Assembly: GCA_020746835.1 (NCBI GenBank)
Contig: JAGPNK010000004.1
Span: 2,232,001-2,296,000 of the forward strand
DNA: 64,000 nt
DNA from: Stachybotrys elegans
Lineage: Eukaryota; Ascomycota; Sordariomycetes; Hypocreales; Stachybotryaceae
Direction of reading: 5' to 3'
Position numbers and translations under genes: made by a program. The notes under the pieces were generated by a model, which saw only the letters and a program-made list of their open reading frames with translations, searched no databases and was not told where the DNA came from. Positions 10,509 through 22,477 of the stretch are shown here, piece after piece; position 1 is the first letter of the stretch, and every line of letters starts with the position of its first letter.

Positions 10509-11651
10509 CTACTTGTACGGGTTGTCAGGCTCGAACCTCGGCTCCCACAGCCCCCTGGCCTCCTTGGCCTGCAGCTGGAGGCCCTTGAGGAGCCCGTACA
10601 CGGTGCGCAGCGTGGGCATGTCGACGCCCCTCGCGGTGCCCTCGCGCAGCGGCTCGCCGACAATGTTCTCGAGCTCGAGCAGGTTGCCCCTCTCGACGTC
10701 CTGGCACATGCTGGGCTTGAAGAAGACGTCGGTCGGGTCGACGAGCAGCGCGCGCTCGACGGCCTCGGGGGCGAGCGCGCACCCGCAGGCGGCGGCGGCG
10801 GCGGCGACCTCGCGCATGATGGGCAGGACGAGGTCGTCGACGACGTGGCGGCTCATGCGGACGCGCGTCGTGTCGGTGCGCAGCAGCGCCGTGACCGAGT
10901 TGAAGCTCGCGTTGTAGAGGAGCTTGCGCCACCGCGCGCGCTGCACGTCGCCGTCGTAGCGCACGTCGAGCGCGCCCGAGGGGTTGTAGACGGCGACGTA
11001 GCGGCGGGCAGCGTCCTCGAGGGCTTCCTGGGCGATGCTGCTGCTTGAACCCGGGCGGGGGAAGGGCCCAATCTGCTGCGAGTCGCTGTAGGTGTGCAGC
11101 ACGACGCCCGGGCGCGTCTCGGTGGCGCTGATCATGGAGACGCTGCTGAGGATGGCGTTGCCGGGGAAGGCGGCAGCGAGAGGCCGCTCGATGTTGATGC
11201 CGTTCTGGCTCAGGACGATGACGGTGTGGCCAGGGGTGACGGCCGGGCGGATCACGTCGACGACCGAGGGCGGCGCATCGGGGATGTTCTTGGTGGTGAC
11301 GACGATGAAGTCAAATGCAGTGAGCCCATCCCGTGCCACGTCCGGCACGCTCCGGACAACTAGCTAAGATTAATGAACGGGAAGAGAAAAAACTTCCGGC
11401 AAACAGACAAAAGCAACCAAGCAAAAGGAGGTGGTGGCGTTCTTACTGGCCGAGGGCCGCCATGCCTTGATGCCGCGCCCATGCTCGACAGAGTCAATGT
11501 CGATGCCGCGCTCCCGGACGGCGTCGTAGTTGCTCCTCAGGACAGCCGTGACATGGGCGCGGCCGCCCGTCTCGAGGGCATAGGCGGCCATGATGCCGAC
11601 GCCACCGGCGCCGACGACCAGCACCCTGGCTTTGGTGGTGTCAGTGGCCAT
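10509..11651 (-). CDS. 2-dehydropantoate 2-reductase family protein
   Basis: Two exons, 11447-11651 and 10509-11359, around an 87 nt GT-AG intron (11360-11446; donor GTAAGA, acceptor CTAG). The joined product has 351 residues. It starts with a Rossmann motif, VLVVGAGGVG, as in ketopantoate reductases (PanE/ApbA), which use NADPH to reduce 2-dehydropantoate to pantoate for CoA synthesis. The second exon carries VVTTKNIPD and IVLSQNGINIE, matching the family segments after the nucleotide fold, and a C-terminal helical domain. The splice restores the family-like sequence SAIVRSVPDVAR across the join. Fungi often carry several paralogues, so a different 2-keto acid is possible. Confidence 0.85.
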
Positions 11652-12606
11652 GGATCCGTGTGTTTACGTTGAGTAATAGTATGGCGATGAATACGGTATA
11701 ACGTGCGTGCTTTTTACGCTTTTAAAATTTTATTCCTATTTTTTAACTCTCGAGGGGGCCTATCGAGGGGATCTTTTGTCCACTAGGCCCAAAGGCAGAT
11801 AGATGAGGAGGACCTTCGGACATGTCTCTCCATTGTCACCTAACCCTCTTGGGGAAGAAGACTGGGGACCTCGTGAAGAATGCTGCAAGAGGTTTAAGGT
11901 GCTTGGCCACGAGGTGTCTGTGGGCAAAATGAGGGCGGGGATCTGGGCATTGCCGAGACCAAGGGAGGGGATCAAAGCACACTCTTTTTTTCTTTTTCAC
12001 TCTTCTCTTGCGATTCCTTTCTGCTTGGCGCGCGGCAGATGGAGAGGACGATCCTGGAGGAAGGGAGGAGGGGCTTCTGAATGGGGAAAGCTATGCGATT
12101 TTGAAACAAAGATTGGCTTGACTGTCCATACAATGCTACGAATACGTACATATATGTGTCGTGTTGGCGGTGATGATGAGCGTCTTACTGTGTGCTACGC
12201 CGCCAGAGCTGAAAGACTGACCTGTCAGACTCTGTAGGGGCCAGGATCCTGCCATGCAGTTGGACACATGCAGCAAAGTGTGTATCTGACTTAAGCTCGA
12301 GAAGTGTGATGTGATGGATACCGATCGCCAAGCGGCGCCACATGCGATACCACGCAGCTGCGCTGGGAAGGGGGGGTAAGCCGCATTGGCTGTTGTTATT
12401 TTCATCTAGATAAAACAGCCAACAAACTGCCGTACGGGACAATTGTAGTGTAATTGAACACAGATGGCGGCGTGTTGAATTGCCTAAATGGGGAGGATAC
12501 AGAGCGACTCGTAATCGTGGGGAATCGAATCATTTGTCGATCAGTCAATCCATCGCATCGCACGGAGACATCCGCGACACATGGGATGCATGATTATCCC
12601 CCGAGA

Positions 12607-12607
12607 G

Positions 12608-12647
<40 letters not shown>

Positions 12648-12648
12648 C
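12607..12648. repeat. (AAGC)n microsatellite
   Basis: About ten perfect tandem copies of the tetramer AAGC. There are no spacers, so this is a simple tandem repeat. Confidence 0.95.
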
Positions 12649-12687
12649 ACCCGCCGCGGGTAATGGTCCAGAACATTACCTAGTATC

Positions 12688-12740
12688 ATCATCATCATCA
12701 ATCATCATCATGACCATTATCATCATCATTATCACCAACA
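12688..12740. repeat. Imperfect ATC/ATT trinucleotide repeat
   Basis: A run of ATC triplets broken by ATG and ATT triplets, followed by an A-rich stretch with AAC and AAG triplets up to about 12772. Confidence 0.85.
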
Positions 12741-13550
12741 AGACCAACAATAAGAAGAAGAACAACAACAACCTAATGGAGAATCCCTCGTGCTCTTCGG
12801 TTCACCACCCCGGCCGTTCAGCTGTCGAATCCGCACAGTCGGTACTACCCATTGGCTGCTGTGCGAGCCCGAGATATACCGTACGCCTCAACGAGTTAGC
12901 CTCCCTCCTCCCCTGGGCCTGGACCGTTGGCACACCAAGACGCCTTTGCCTAGTGTCGGGATCCCTGCCTCGAGCAGTTAGGCCCCCCGGCTCCTGACTC
13001 AGTCCTTACAGAACAGCTACCCTGACCAGGGGCCTCCCTGGCTGTCCCTCCTGTCTGACAAGAAAGACACATGGCGAGGCGGCGCACTATTCAGGCTTCC
13101 TCGCTTGCCGTGTTTCGCATTTGCCCGCCTCAACTCTTCCAGACGTCGTCCCCTCCTTTGTTAATTATCCAATCATGGCCCCAGGGGACCAGAGAACAGA
13201 CAAACACTCCACTGCAAAGCAAGGCTAGTTGTAGATTCCCGACGATGATGAGCATGGGGCCGGCCGCCTTGCCTCGCGCCATCATCTTTGCTCAACACTC
13301 GCATTAGCCCTTCATCGTCTAATTAATCAACAAGTCCCTGCGGAGTACGGCTTCTTCCTTTTCTTCTTCCCCCCTTCTGCCCCGTTCTTCTTTCTACTTA
13401 TTCCTTTCCTTCGCCTCGTTCTCACCGGTTGGCCGGCTCGATAAGACTGTTGACGGCGTCGATGCCATCTTGCTAGTTTCCGCCCACCTAAAAAAGCAAC
13501 CAAAGGGGAGAAAAAAAAATAAAATTAAGCCAGTTCCCACATGGCCGTTT

Positions 13551-13560
13551 CTATATAATA
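13551..13560 (+). promoter_or_regulatory. TATA-like element of the receptor gene
   Basis: CTATATAATA, 72 bp upstream of the ATG at 13632, with a pyrimidine-rich leader between them. Confidence 0.5.
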
Positions 13561-13631
13561 GCCCTCGGTCTAGACTCCCTCCATCAACCCGTCTTACACC
13601 ACCCTCAGGCCGACCCTCTCACTCTCTCTCA

Positions 13632-15109
13632 ATGGCCTTGGCCAATCTCAAGCCCGAGGGCCAGAGTCTTGAAGTCTTGCCGGCCTTCCACCGTCAAGGC
13701 CTCATTGGCATCACCATCCTCGCCCTCCTCTCCTTCATCACCTCCACCATCCTCTTTCTTTACCTGTCTTACAAGTTTGTCGCCTGGTATCGCCTCCCCG
13801 ACGAAAAGCCTGTTGGCCACCAGACCGTCCAGAACCCGCACCAGCGCCAGACCGACTTCACTCTCGGCATCGATGGCGTCTTCACCGAGCAACCGGCGCC
13901 CGAGGAGCCGCCCGTCACCAAGAGCATCATCCACGAGCAGCGCGCAAAGAGTGCTCCCAACCAGTTCCTCGTCCTGATCTTCAATCTGCTCCTGGCCGAC
14001 ATGCACCAGGCCACCGCTTTCCTCCTTAATGCCACTTGGTTACAGTACAATGCTATCTGGGTCGACATGCACGTCTGCTTCGCTCAGGGCCTCTTCGTCT
14101 CGCTCGGCGATTTGTCCTCGAGCATGTTCATCACCGCCATTGCCATCCATTCCTATCTCGCTGTCGTCCACGACTACCGCCCGCCTCACTCCGTCTTGTA
14201 CATGGGCATCTGCGCAGCCTGGGTCTTTGTCTACGCCATCTCCATCATCCCTATTGTTGCTACCTCTAACGGAGCTGACAAGGGCGGTTTCTTTGTCCGC
14301 GCTGGAGCATGGGTAAGTTTTCACTCACCGTCACCGCAGCAATGGAATCTGACCTCTCGTCTTAGTGCTGGATGAACCGCGACTATGAAGTCCTGCGTCT
14401 TGTCACCCACTACCTCTACATCTTCATGGGCCTCGGCACCACCTCGGCCCTCTACACGGCCATCTACTTCTCACTGCGCCGCCAGGAAGCAGTGTCGCGA
14501 GCCAACGGCACCGGCAAGGGTGACGGGCCCATCAGCACCAAGCACAACCCGCTCTTCCTCATCTACCCCGTCATCTACGTCGTGTGCACCCTGCCCCTCG
14601 CCGCGGGCCGTATCGCGAGCATGGCCGGCGCCAACGTGCCCGTCGAGTACTTTTGCTTCGCCGGCGCCATGATTGCCTCCAACGGCTTCTGGGACTGCCT
14701 CCTCTTCGGCACCACCCGCCACGTCATCATCTTCTCCTCCAAGTACGACGTCGACACGAGCGAGGACGGCATTCAGACCTTCAACTTTATGAGCTCGAGC
14801 CTGCACCGCGGCCTCGGCCACATGGTCTCCATCCAGGGCGGCAGCAACGATCCCAAGGACCAAACGGCCGGCGGCTGGTGGACCTGGAGCCAGCTCTCGG
14901 GCAAGTCTATGGGCAACAAGCACTGGGCACACGAGCGCACGACGAGCCAGGAGTCCCTACGAGGGCCGGCCATTCAGCTCGACACGGTCACGACGGTTGT
15001 GGTCGAGGTGGATTCAGACAAGGAACGAGATATAAGATACCCGGACCCAGACGCGCTGCGCACCGGCTCCGTCAACAGCTCCGAGAGGGAGCTCGTCAGG
15101 CGAACCTAA
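13632..15109 (+). CDS. Fungal seven-transmembrane receptor (GPCR)
   Basis: Two exons, 13632-14312 and 14366-15109, around a 53 nt intron; 474 residues. The first hydrophobic helix lies near residues 23-52, followed by a long polar loop. Further helices contain FLVLIFNLLLADMHQATAF, a segment with CFAQGLFVSLGDLSSS, and AIAIHSYLAVVHDY. The LLLAD and CxAQGxxxSxGD patterns are those of fungal receptors in the Git3-like (carbon-sensing) and cAMP-receptor-like groups; I cannot decide between them. The polar C-terminal tail of roughly 110 residues is rich in Ser, Thr and acidic residues, a likely phosphorylation region. It should act at the plasma membrane upstream of heterotrimeric G proteins. The upstream in-frame extension to 13470 is rejected because the TATA-like element lies within it. 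Confidence 0.8.
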
Positions 15110-16491
15110 AATCTAGAACTTAGACGGTGGATTTGATTTAGCATGTATTTTAGACCAGGCCTGAGGCCGCGATACCTTACGAAGACATGATAATAGATAG
15201 CATAGATGAACTAAGCATACGCTTGTTCTCATCCTAATTACCCCTCATGATATCATACCGTTCTTTACCTACTTGTGTAACGACTCTCCTGTTCAAGAAC
15301 CACTGGGTTAATTCTCCGGTACGTGTCTCATCGTAGCCTCACCCCAGCGTTAGCCGCTTTCTTCAAATGAGCATGGGCACCACGGACAATGTCCGAATAT
15401 AAGTGGATCGAGCTTACCACTCTGGTGGGAACACGAGAACCATGATTGCCTCCCTCAGCCTAGCTTATCTACTTCCAGTATTGCCTAGACTCGTTATCAT
15501 TGCGAAGGATTCATGCACGAGGGTAAGCGACGCACCAAGGGCCTGGTCATACACAACCCAGGTAACGACATTTCCTATCGATGGACAGACGTGGTCCTGG
15601 CTCTTAGCAAGTTTGGTATAACCTCGGGAGGATCCTTGTCGTAACGCGGTTCCTTCTGAGACGTAATGCAGACGGCCTAGCATGGTATTTTTCACGACAA
15701 TTCATGCCGACAGTTGCACGGTCATTCGGCAAAGCAAAGACACACAGGATGCCGAGCCAGCACGGCAGTGGATGAAACATTAGTCCTCATGACGCCATTA
15801 TGTAAAAGCCCGAGCTTAAAGATGGCAACATCCGAACTATGACCACCAGGGTATATCAGTAGAGTTATCGCTCGCATGGCCAACTCAGGGGAACCGCGAA
15901 CTGCGAGCCCAGCTGATCTTGGCGTACCAAACAATGAACAGTCTGGGTCGTGAGGACGCTCCCGTCAGGACGCTTGTCTGAGCTATGGTTATATTTATGG
16001 CAGATCAAGTTCTAGCGGCATATGCCTTGCAAGGGTGGCATCACCTGATGCTTAATCGGCGCCCAATACTGGTATGATTCGGGTACTTCCTCATTCGGCC
16101 GGTTAGTCGAGCTTCTCTATCAACAACATGGCGAGTGCTCCATAGATATAGCAAACACACTTCTCGTGCACTAATCTACATTCACACACGCTTCAAGTAT
16201 TGGTGCCTTGTCACTGTTCTATTTAGCTGCGCATCATCCAATTGTAAACCCAATCTCACAGTACTCATACCGAGCGGTGAAACATGATACCATTAGTCGG
16301 GGAAAACATTGTGTGACAGGATGTGCCGTTGCTCTGCCAAACTTTGTGAGACATGACATCATGATGAAAGCCGAAATTAAGAAAACACTGGCCGGTTTCG
16401 GCGTCGCAGCATAGACAATCGTGGAATCCTCGGGAGAGTCAGCCTATCCTTCGAGAGCAACCCGGTGGGCTTCTTCTAACCCCAGAATCCA
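15110..16491. other. Spacer, no gene seen
   Basis: AT content is higher than in the flanking genes. Open frames are short and on mixed strands, and none looks coding. It may contain decayed sequence, like the stretch after the next gene. Confidence 0.45.
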
Positions 16492-17481
16492 ATGGACACT
16501 GCAGCATTGTTTCGTGTCGATGGCATGGTGGCCGTGGTAACTGGCGGAGGCACAGGTAAACCCCTCCTAACTCTGATATCCAGATACTAATCCCCGCAAA
16601 GGCATAGGATTGATGATGGCCGAAGCACTCCTCGGGGGTGGAGCGCGCAAAGTCTACATCCTTGGACGCCGCAGAGACGTCTTAGACAGCGCCGCCGCCA
16701 AACACAGCGGCACCCTCGTGCCCATAGAGGGCGACGTAACGTCCAAGGAATCGCTGCAGTCCGCAGTCGACGCCGTCGCAAAGGACACGGGATACGTCAA
16801 CCTGCTGATTGCCAACTCGGGCATGCTCGGTCCGAACAAGCACCTGGACAGCAGCCTCTCGATACAGGAGCTCCGGAAGAATGTCTTTGAGGATGCCTCG
16901 ATGGACGAGTTTAACCAGACTATGAACGTGAATGTCACGGGCGCCTACTTCACCATGCTGGCATTCTTGGAGCTGCTGGATGAGGGGAACAAGCAGGCCC
17001 TGAAGGGTGGGTTTGGCTCGCCTTCGGTCGAGGGCAGTCATGTGCCCTCTATTCAGAGCCAGGTCATTTTCACGAGCAGCATTGCCGCTTTTAGTCGAGA
17101 CGGGCTCTCTCCAATCTCGTATAAGGCGAGCAAGGCGGCCTTGGTCCATCTGGCGAAGTATTCGAGCACGAAGCTCGCAACCCACGGAATCAGAGTCAAC
17201 GTATTGGCTCCCGGGTGTAAGAGGCCTCCAATATTGATGATTCGGAGATTCTGACGAGTGTAGTGTTTCCATCAGCCTTGTCAGACTGGGCTACCTCCCA
17301 TTGTGACCCAGCCACGGCGACTCATGACGGTAAGCCCCTTATTCCTGCACGCAAGTTTGGCGGCGCGGAGGAGATGGGAGGCACGGTACTGTATCTTGCG
17401 AGTAGAGCTGGGTCCTACTGTAACGGGCTTGTTTTGCTTAATGATGGGGGCAGTCTTTCTGTTATAGTATCTGGGTACTAA
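16492..17481 (+). CDS. Short-chain dehydrogenase/reductase, three exons
   Basis: Exons 16492-16555, 16602-17216 and 17264-17481; introns of 46 and 47 nt; 298 residues. The first intron splits the cofactor motif, restored as TGGGTGIG by joining. NSG in IANSGMLG is the structural NxG turn. Catalytic residues are the serine in FTSSIAAFS and Tyr/Lys in YKASK. The second splice restores the family-like APGLFPSAL in place of an early stop in the unspliced frame. An oxidoreductase acting on a small alcohol or ketone with NAD(P)(H) is inferred; the substrate is unknown. It lies between two gene-poor, partly decayed stretches. Confidence 0.85.
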
Positions 17482-18589
17482 GCCCCCCTCCAAATCACAA
17501 CATCACGCACCTAATAGCATCAACAAACAAGAGGACTGTGATTAGATTTCCCGTGCATAAAGTAGAATCGTCATCATTCCGGTTCCTGCTCGACCCCTTC
17601 CATCTCCCTGCTTAGTCTAGCTTAGTACGGCCTGCTTGTCTTATGTACTGAGTAGTTATCTTGGATGGTAAGTATCTGCTTAGTACCTCCCCAAAAGGTG
17701 GTGTGAAATTGTTATTAATGGTTGCTCCTATCTAAGTCTTGTTGTTACTATGCGATTGTTGAATCTTTGTATATGTTGTCTTGCAGCCGCTGCCGCAGCC
17801 CCCTTATTGTTCTCTGGCTCCGGCCAACGGGTGATGTTAATTGTATGCTACAGTCTGACGATCCTTTCATTGTTTGACTCTGTTCTTTGGCCCTGCGGGT
17901 AGCAAGGCCACTATTGTTCGTATATACCATTGTTCTTTTTTCCACACTCTACGTACCTACTCCATCATGGTCCTGCAGCTGTTGCGGTACTGCTTGGCTT
18001 GACGTTTTCTTTGGAGCGGCCGCCACGCTATGATTCCTAAGGCGATTACTCCTAAACTGCCAAGACGATTGGGAGCTGAGTGAGTTCATTTGCTACAGTG
18101 CTAATTTGGGTTCCGTGTAGACGCTATTTTTCCTCACGGCATTTCAGAAGACCCTGGCACCAAAGCAGCACTCAACAAGGGCGCCCTGATAGTACTAATT
18201 CGCATCATGTACGGAAGGCCCCGATCATTACTCATGACAGCCTATAGCGGTCTAGAATGGGACTGGAGGCATAACCGCTTAAGTGAATTTCATGGCGTGA
18301 CAGGTGAGCCGCTGTGAAAGGACATAATATGCTCGATATTGACAGCACTGCTCATTCAACTCGCAACGCAAGCTGTTCTCTACATCAGGACTGGCCTAGT
18401 CTGCGCTGACTCTCTCACCATGAAACCTTACTCAAGAATTCAGCTCTGTCTCCCTAGATTTGATCAGGCAGATCGCGTCCAGACACATGTTGCCATGAAT
18501 GCACAAAGGGGCAGAACCCTGGGAATTTATAGTGCACTCAGGCATGCCCATTTGCTCGATGAGGATAAACTAGCCTCGTCGGCAGCAAT
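17482..18589. other. Spacer, possibly decayed sequence
   Basis: No gene is supported. A plus-strand frame from about 18135 to 18300 reads like protein (it includes SGLEWDWRHNRLSEFHG) but is closed by stops and matches no family I know. It may be relic sequence linked to the laccase pseudogene that follows. Confidence 0.4.
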
Positions 18590-19133
18590 CCCGTTTGGCA
18601 GGCCCTACGATCTTCGCTGACTGGGGAGCTACAGCCAGGGTTCAGTTACCAACTCCTTGGCCACTTCTTTGAATGGAATGAACTTGCATCTCTATGGTAT
18701 TCGTCAGAACCATACTAAATAGAGCGGTGGTGTCAGCTCTGTTACGCAGTGCCCCTTGCCGGTTGGCGAGTATATGGCCTACACTTGGAAAGCAACCCAA
18801 TATGGATCCAGCTGGTACCACTCCCACTTTGCTCTACAGGCGTTCCAGGGAGTGTTTGGTGGTATCGTCATTGACGGTCGTACTACTGCCGACTGTGACC
18901 AGGATCTGGGTATGATCTTCCTAAATGATTGGGACCATCATGCCGTCGATGAGCAGTATTCCTCTGCCCAATGGCCCGGCCCTCCAATATTCACTACCGG
19001 CCTCATCAACAGAACTAATGTCTTTGGATATCACAATAATGAGGATCAAACCGGCAGCCGCCTCAATATCTCTTTCGCTGCTAATCTCCGCCTAATGGCT
19101 ACTCGATGGGGCGGAAGAGCTCTCCATGAATAA
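18590..19133 (+). pseudogene. Laccase (multicopper oxidase) fragment
   Basis: Pieces of a fungal laccase N-terminal region lie in order but in two frames with a stop. ADWGAT at about 18616-18633 is in one frame. VTNSLATSLNG, HLYGIRQ, VTQCPLPVGEYMAY and GSSWYHSHFALQ are in another from 18645. An in-frame TAG lies at 18720-18722. The frame reaches LFGG-like VFGGIVIDG, LGMIFLNDWDHH and LINRTNVFG, then departs from the family near 19095 and stops at 19133. The first copper motif, normally HWHG, is HLYG, so one ligand is lost. The downstream cupredoxin domains and the C-terminal HCH motif were not found. This is a broken, truncated gene. Confidence 0.85.
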
Positions 19134-19380
19134 GTATTACCAGATGCCCATAGACTGCCCGCGATCACGCCAAAGAAGGTTGTCTGCTCATTGCAACGAA
19201 GCCTCTCCATGTGCATTCAACCATAACCGAACTATACCAAAGGCCATATGTCTCCCTACGCTAAGACCTTGCAATTTAGATGGCGTTTTAACACGGAACG
19301 TGCTCTTCTTGAAGCTCAGCCTCGCGGAACCGTCCTCAATAGCCATCTTGGTCACCGATATTTGACGGTTGCAATTGTCA

Positions 19381-19447
19381 TCTATCGTCTTTATCGTCAG
19401 AGGGGGCCCTCCCCGAAGTCGCTGGTCTGTATCCCATAGGGGCACAC
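19381..19447 (-). repeat. Dispersed repeat, copy 1 (inverted)
   Basis: The reverse complement reads GTGTGCCCCTATGGGATACA, then ACCAGCGACTTCGGGGAGG and CGATAAAGACGATA. The same blocks occur in the same order at 22478-22554 and 34781-34866 on the opposite strand. Confidence 0.8.
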
Positions 19448-19554
19448 GGTAGCCGCGTGGCCATGGGTATCAACTGTGGTCCTTTGACTAGACCTGATAC
19501 TACCGAATATTATTTAGCCATTAGAAGGCAGCCTTCTCGAGCCCACATGACCGA

Positions 19555-19596
19555 CCTATGCGCCTGGCCTACGCGCCTGGCCTACGCGCCTGGCCG
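19555..19596. repeat. Short tandem repeat, about 13-bp unit
   Basis: Three consecutive units of TACGCGCCTGGCC, the first with one change. Confidence 0.85.
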
Positions 19597-19800
19597 CAAG
19601 TGTGGCCAATCCGTGATCCATAAAGCCAGGGTAAATATGCAGTTGGTTGGCGCACGCTACTACCCTGGGAACCAACGCTGCTATTTTCGTCTGTTCCCCC
19701 GCTTTGGGAGATTTCAGCTGCTGACTTGCCCTTTACCTATTTATACTGGCACACTGCCTTCTCTTCGTCGATTGACTTGACTTCCTCTTGCTATCTCAAC

Positions 19801-22407
19801 ATGATGCCAACCGACCTTGAGAAGAATGGCATATATATCAAAGAAGGCCTCGTCGAGGCATCTTCTTTGCCCCCGCACATCATCTCACTGTGTGAAGCGG
19901 TCTTAGACTTTCACGGCACAGTCCTGGAGAGGCTTGGGGTGAGCAAAGATGATGAATTCGATGGCATCAATAATACCCTCAGCCACTTGGACGATGAGGA
20001 ATGCATTCTTGTGTGGGAATACATTCAATCTCTCAAAGAAATGAAGACCAAGGCCACTAAGCTATCTATGGGGAAAGACCGAGAACGTGAATGGGAATAT
20101 TTCTTCAGAGATCATTTTTTCTGCCCACTGGCGAACAGCGTTGCCATCAGCGATAGAGACACCCGATAGTATATCACTTGCTCCGTCTCATTGGCCTATA
20201 CACACTACTAACAACGGTACAGCTCTTCCCGCACCAAGTTCTACTATGATTACTTCGAACAGTAAGGCCAAGCATTTCAAGAGAGCCGTGGATGAACTGA
20301 ACTGAACCGAATAGTGCCCAAAGTCGGCCTTGGAGTCTTTTTGGTTCACACCAAAAATTCCACCACGCTCATCGCCTCCATCTGACGGAGCCAAGACCAG
20401 ATTGGGTAGCCTTCTACCCTATCTATAACCTGGATGTCGGTGAGGCGGCGGACGGAATCCCTACCACTGAGCGGTGGCAATGGGAGAGGTCATCTCAGGG
20501 CAGCATTGTTGAGAACTTTTCTCTGCGAACACTCGCGCACCTTTCTCGGTACGGGCTTCATGCCACTACCACCGGTACTTTCCGAGAAGGAGGAAATAAG
20601 GCCATCGATTCATCCGACTATATCTGCTTCCCCTGGTTTATCGTGGAACACAAGAAAACCGATCAAGCCGCCGAGACCGAGTGTTACTGCCAGGCAGCCA
20701 ACGCGGGGGCAGCAACTTTAATGATGTTGCAAACACTTGCCAAATATGCAGAAAGGAGAAATGAGGATGCGCATATTCCGCCCGTGGTGACTATGACCAC
20801 GGTGGGCCAGACCGTCCGGATCTGGGTCACATATTCCGTTGATAAAATGTCAAAGACGGTAAGAAGCCACTCTGTGTAGTGGACCATCGCCATTATTGAC
20901 TAAGTCGTGTAATCAGAAGATGGACTGCATTTGGGTTGGGAATATCACCACCATGGTCGCTATGATACAATTCCATGCCATCCTCGAGAATCTGCACACA
21001 TGGGCAATGCGTGTACTTCGACCTTGGATATCGTTTTACATCGACCAATGGAAGCATCGCTTTCCTCTGCACCATGAGGTGGCAACAGTATCGGATGATA
21101 ATGCCGAAGCTCAGGTTGGGAAGTTTGAACACGATGTCCCGACCGCGGTGAGCTCCAGCGATGTCAGTGGCGCTGAAGACGACGGTGAATCACAGCAACG
21201 GCAGACTGCTGGGAATAGCAACACATTCTCTTTGGAGGATATTGTCCGGAAGGAGTTTGGACTTCTTAAAACTCACATCGATCAAGCATTGAAGGAAAAT
21301 GCGCGAAGTGAAGCGCCGAAACGAGACCACGTCGAATACCGATCCATTGGCGTGCAAACAACTAGCAAAGACTTTTCAAATGAGGACGAGCGCAAGCGTA
21401 CTGAGTACGAATCGGTTGGCGTACAGACTTATAAACGGAGTCCACAAGTCACAAGGCCAAGCACTCGTACACCACCAGCCTTGCTGAGAGAGTCTCTGCC
21501 AGTTGACCGGCATACAGAATCTGTGCGGGGAGAGGAGCCAGAATTTAATTCCGTCGACCACCAACAGCCTTCTGTACAATGTTCAGTTGCAAAGCCTCGG
21601 GGTGTGAATATCTTCAAGGCTAGGATTCGCGTACCGTGGAAAGGAAACAAAATTTCGGTGAAACTGCCAAACGTCTCTTCATCAGAAATGGTGAAAGAAC
21701 TGCGAATGCGCGATGCGTTGGAAGGCTTCCTCGCACCAGACACAAGAAAGGATATGCGCGAACTACAAAATGGCCAAAGTATCTGGGCCATACTTGAAAA
21801 GAAGAGTTCGAAATTCTTACCCAAAGAATACGAAGGTCATAAGTTCGACTTCACTCCAACCGTTGCGAATGCTTGGAGGCAACCTTCACCCCACGGAGCA
21901 TCAGTGCCTACAAGAACTCATAGTGACGCGAACCTCAGTGTTCTCGGCCTTGTGAAGACACCAGTCACACTAAGCACGAAACCGTGTTCCGGGGCTACAG
22001 AACTGCCAAAAGCCAAGACAGGATTCCTCTTTGGAAATGAGGAGGCCGGGACTAAGGAGGTCAAGACAAATGGTGTCATCTTAGAAAGTTGGATACCAGA
22101 CCAGTGGCATAGCGAAAGGCTAGAAGATCTACGACTTGGTAAGAAGCAGAGGCTCGCGCAGGAAGGAGGACAAACGAACGAAGAGGCAAAACCGACGTTG
22201 GGAAGTGATGATGTTTGTCCACATGCCATCGACGATGACAAATGCAAAGGTCATGACGAGGAACAGGAGCATTGTGCCAATGAGGGCGACAAAGGTGATG
22301 GATATAACGAGTATGATGGAGATGACAGTGAAGATGGTCACTCTGGAGATGATGGTGAGTACCTAGACAAGAAAAGTGATAAGGAGAGTGATAAAGGGAG
22401 TGGATAA
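19801..22407 (+). CDS. PD-(D/E)XK nuclease-like protein with acidic tail, four exons
   Basis: Exons 19801-20168, 20223-20261, 20315-20858 and 20917-22407; introns of 54, 53 and 58 nt; 813 residues. The middle region reads like fungal PD-(D/E)XK-type proteins of unknown role: Asp165 in EPRPDWVAFYP, then Glu247 and Lys249 in CFPWFIVEHKK, followed by a Cys/Gln/Ala helix (CYCQAANAGAAT) and PPVVTMTTVGQTVRIWV. The Asp...Glu-x-Lys spacing suits the nuclease fold, but activity is inference. From about residue 370 the protein is low-complexity and charged, with two related motifs, EYRSIGVQT and EYESVGVQT, and a very acidic Asp/Glu/Gly/Lys tail. The stop lies only a few bases before a HET-gene fragment, so the tail may have been reshaped by that event. 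It is tail-to-tail with the HET gene. Confidence 0.68.
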
Positions 22408-22410
22408 GAA

Positions 22411-22477
22411 GCTGGGTAGGAGAGGCTCGCCCCAAGTATAGGCCAATGCAGTGAATCGAGGGCAAGACGCTAGACCA
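22411..22477 (-). pseudogene. HET-domain gene fragment
   Basis: On the minus strand this encodes LASCPRFTALAYTWGEPLLP, nearly the first HET motif of the intact gene at 22861-25083 (LASCPRFTALSYTWGDPLPP, coded at about 24836-24900). Over about 67 bases the DNA differs at only a few positions. The rest of the HET gene is absent, and the fragment runs directly into dispersed repeat copy 2. It is a partial duplicate, not a gene. Confidence 0.85.

Larger units (their letters stand above)
11652..13550. other. Spacer with simple repeats
   Basis: No gene is supported over about 1.9 kb. Two simple repeats lie inside and are listed separately. The region nearest the receptor gene is pyrimidine-rich on the top strand (about 13340-13400), in keeping with a plus-strand promoter. 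Confidence 0.5.
19134..19800. other. Spacer with repeats
   Basis: Separates the laccase fragment from the PD-(D/E)XK-like gene. It holds one copy of a dispersed repeat and a short tandem repeat, listed separately. TATTTATA at about 19738-19745 is a possible TATA element for the gene starting at 19801. Confidence 0.5.

Noticed and set aside
12607..12648. Possible CRISPR-like array
   Set aside because: A plain AAGC microsatellite without spacers, in a eukaryotic genome.
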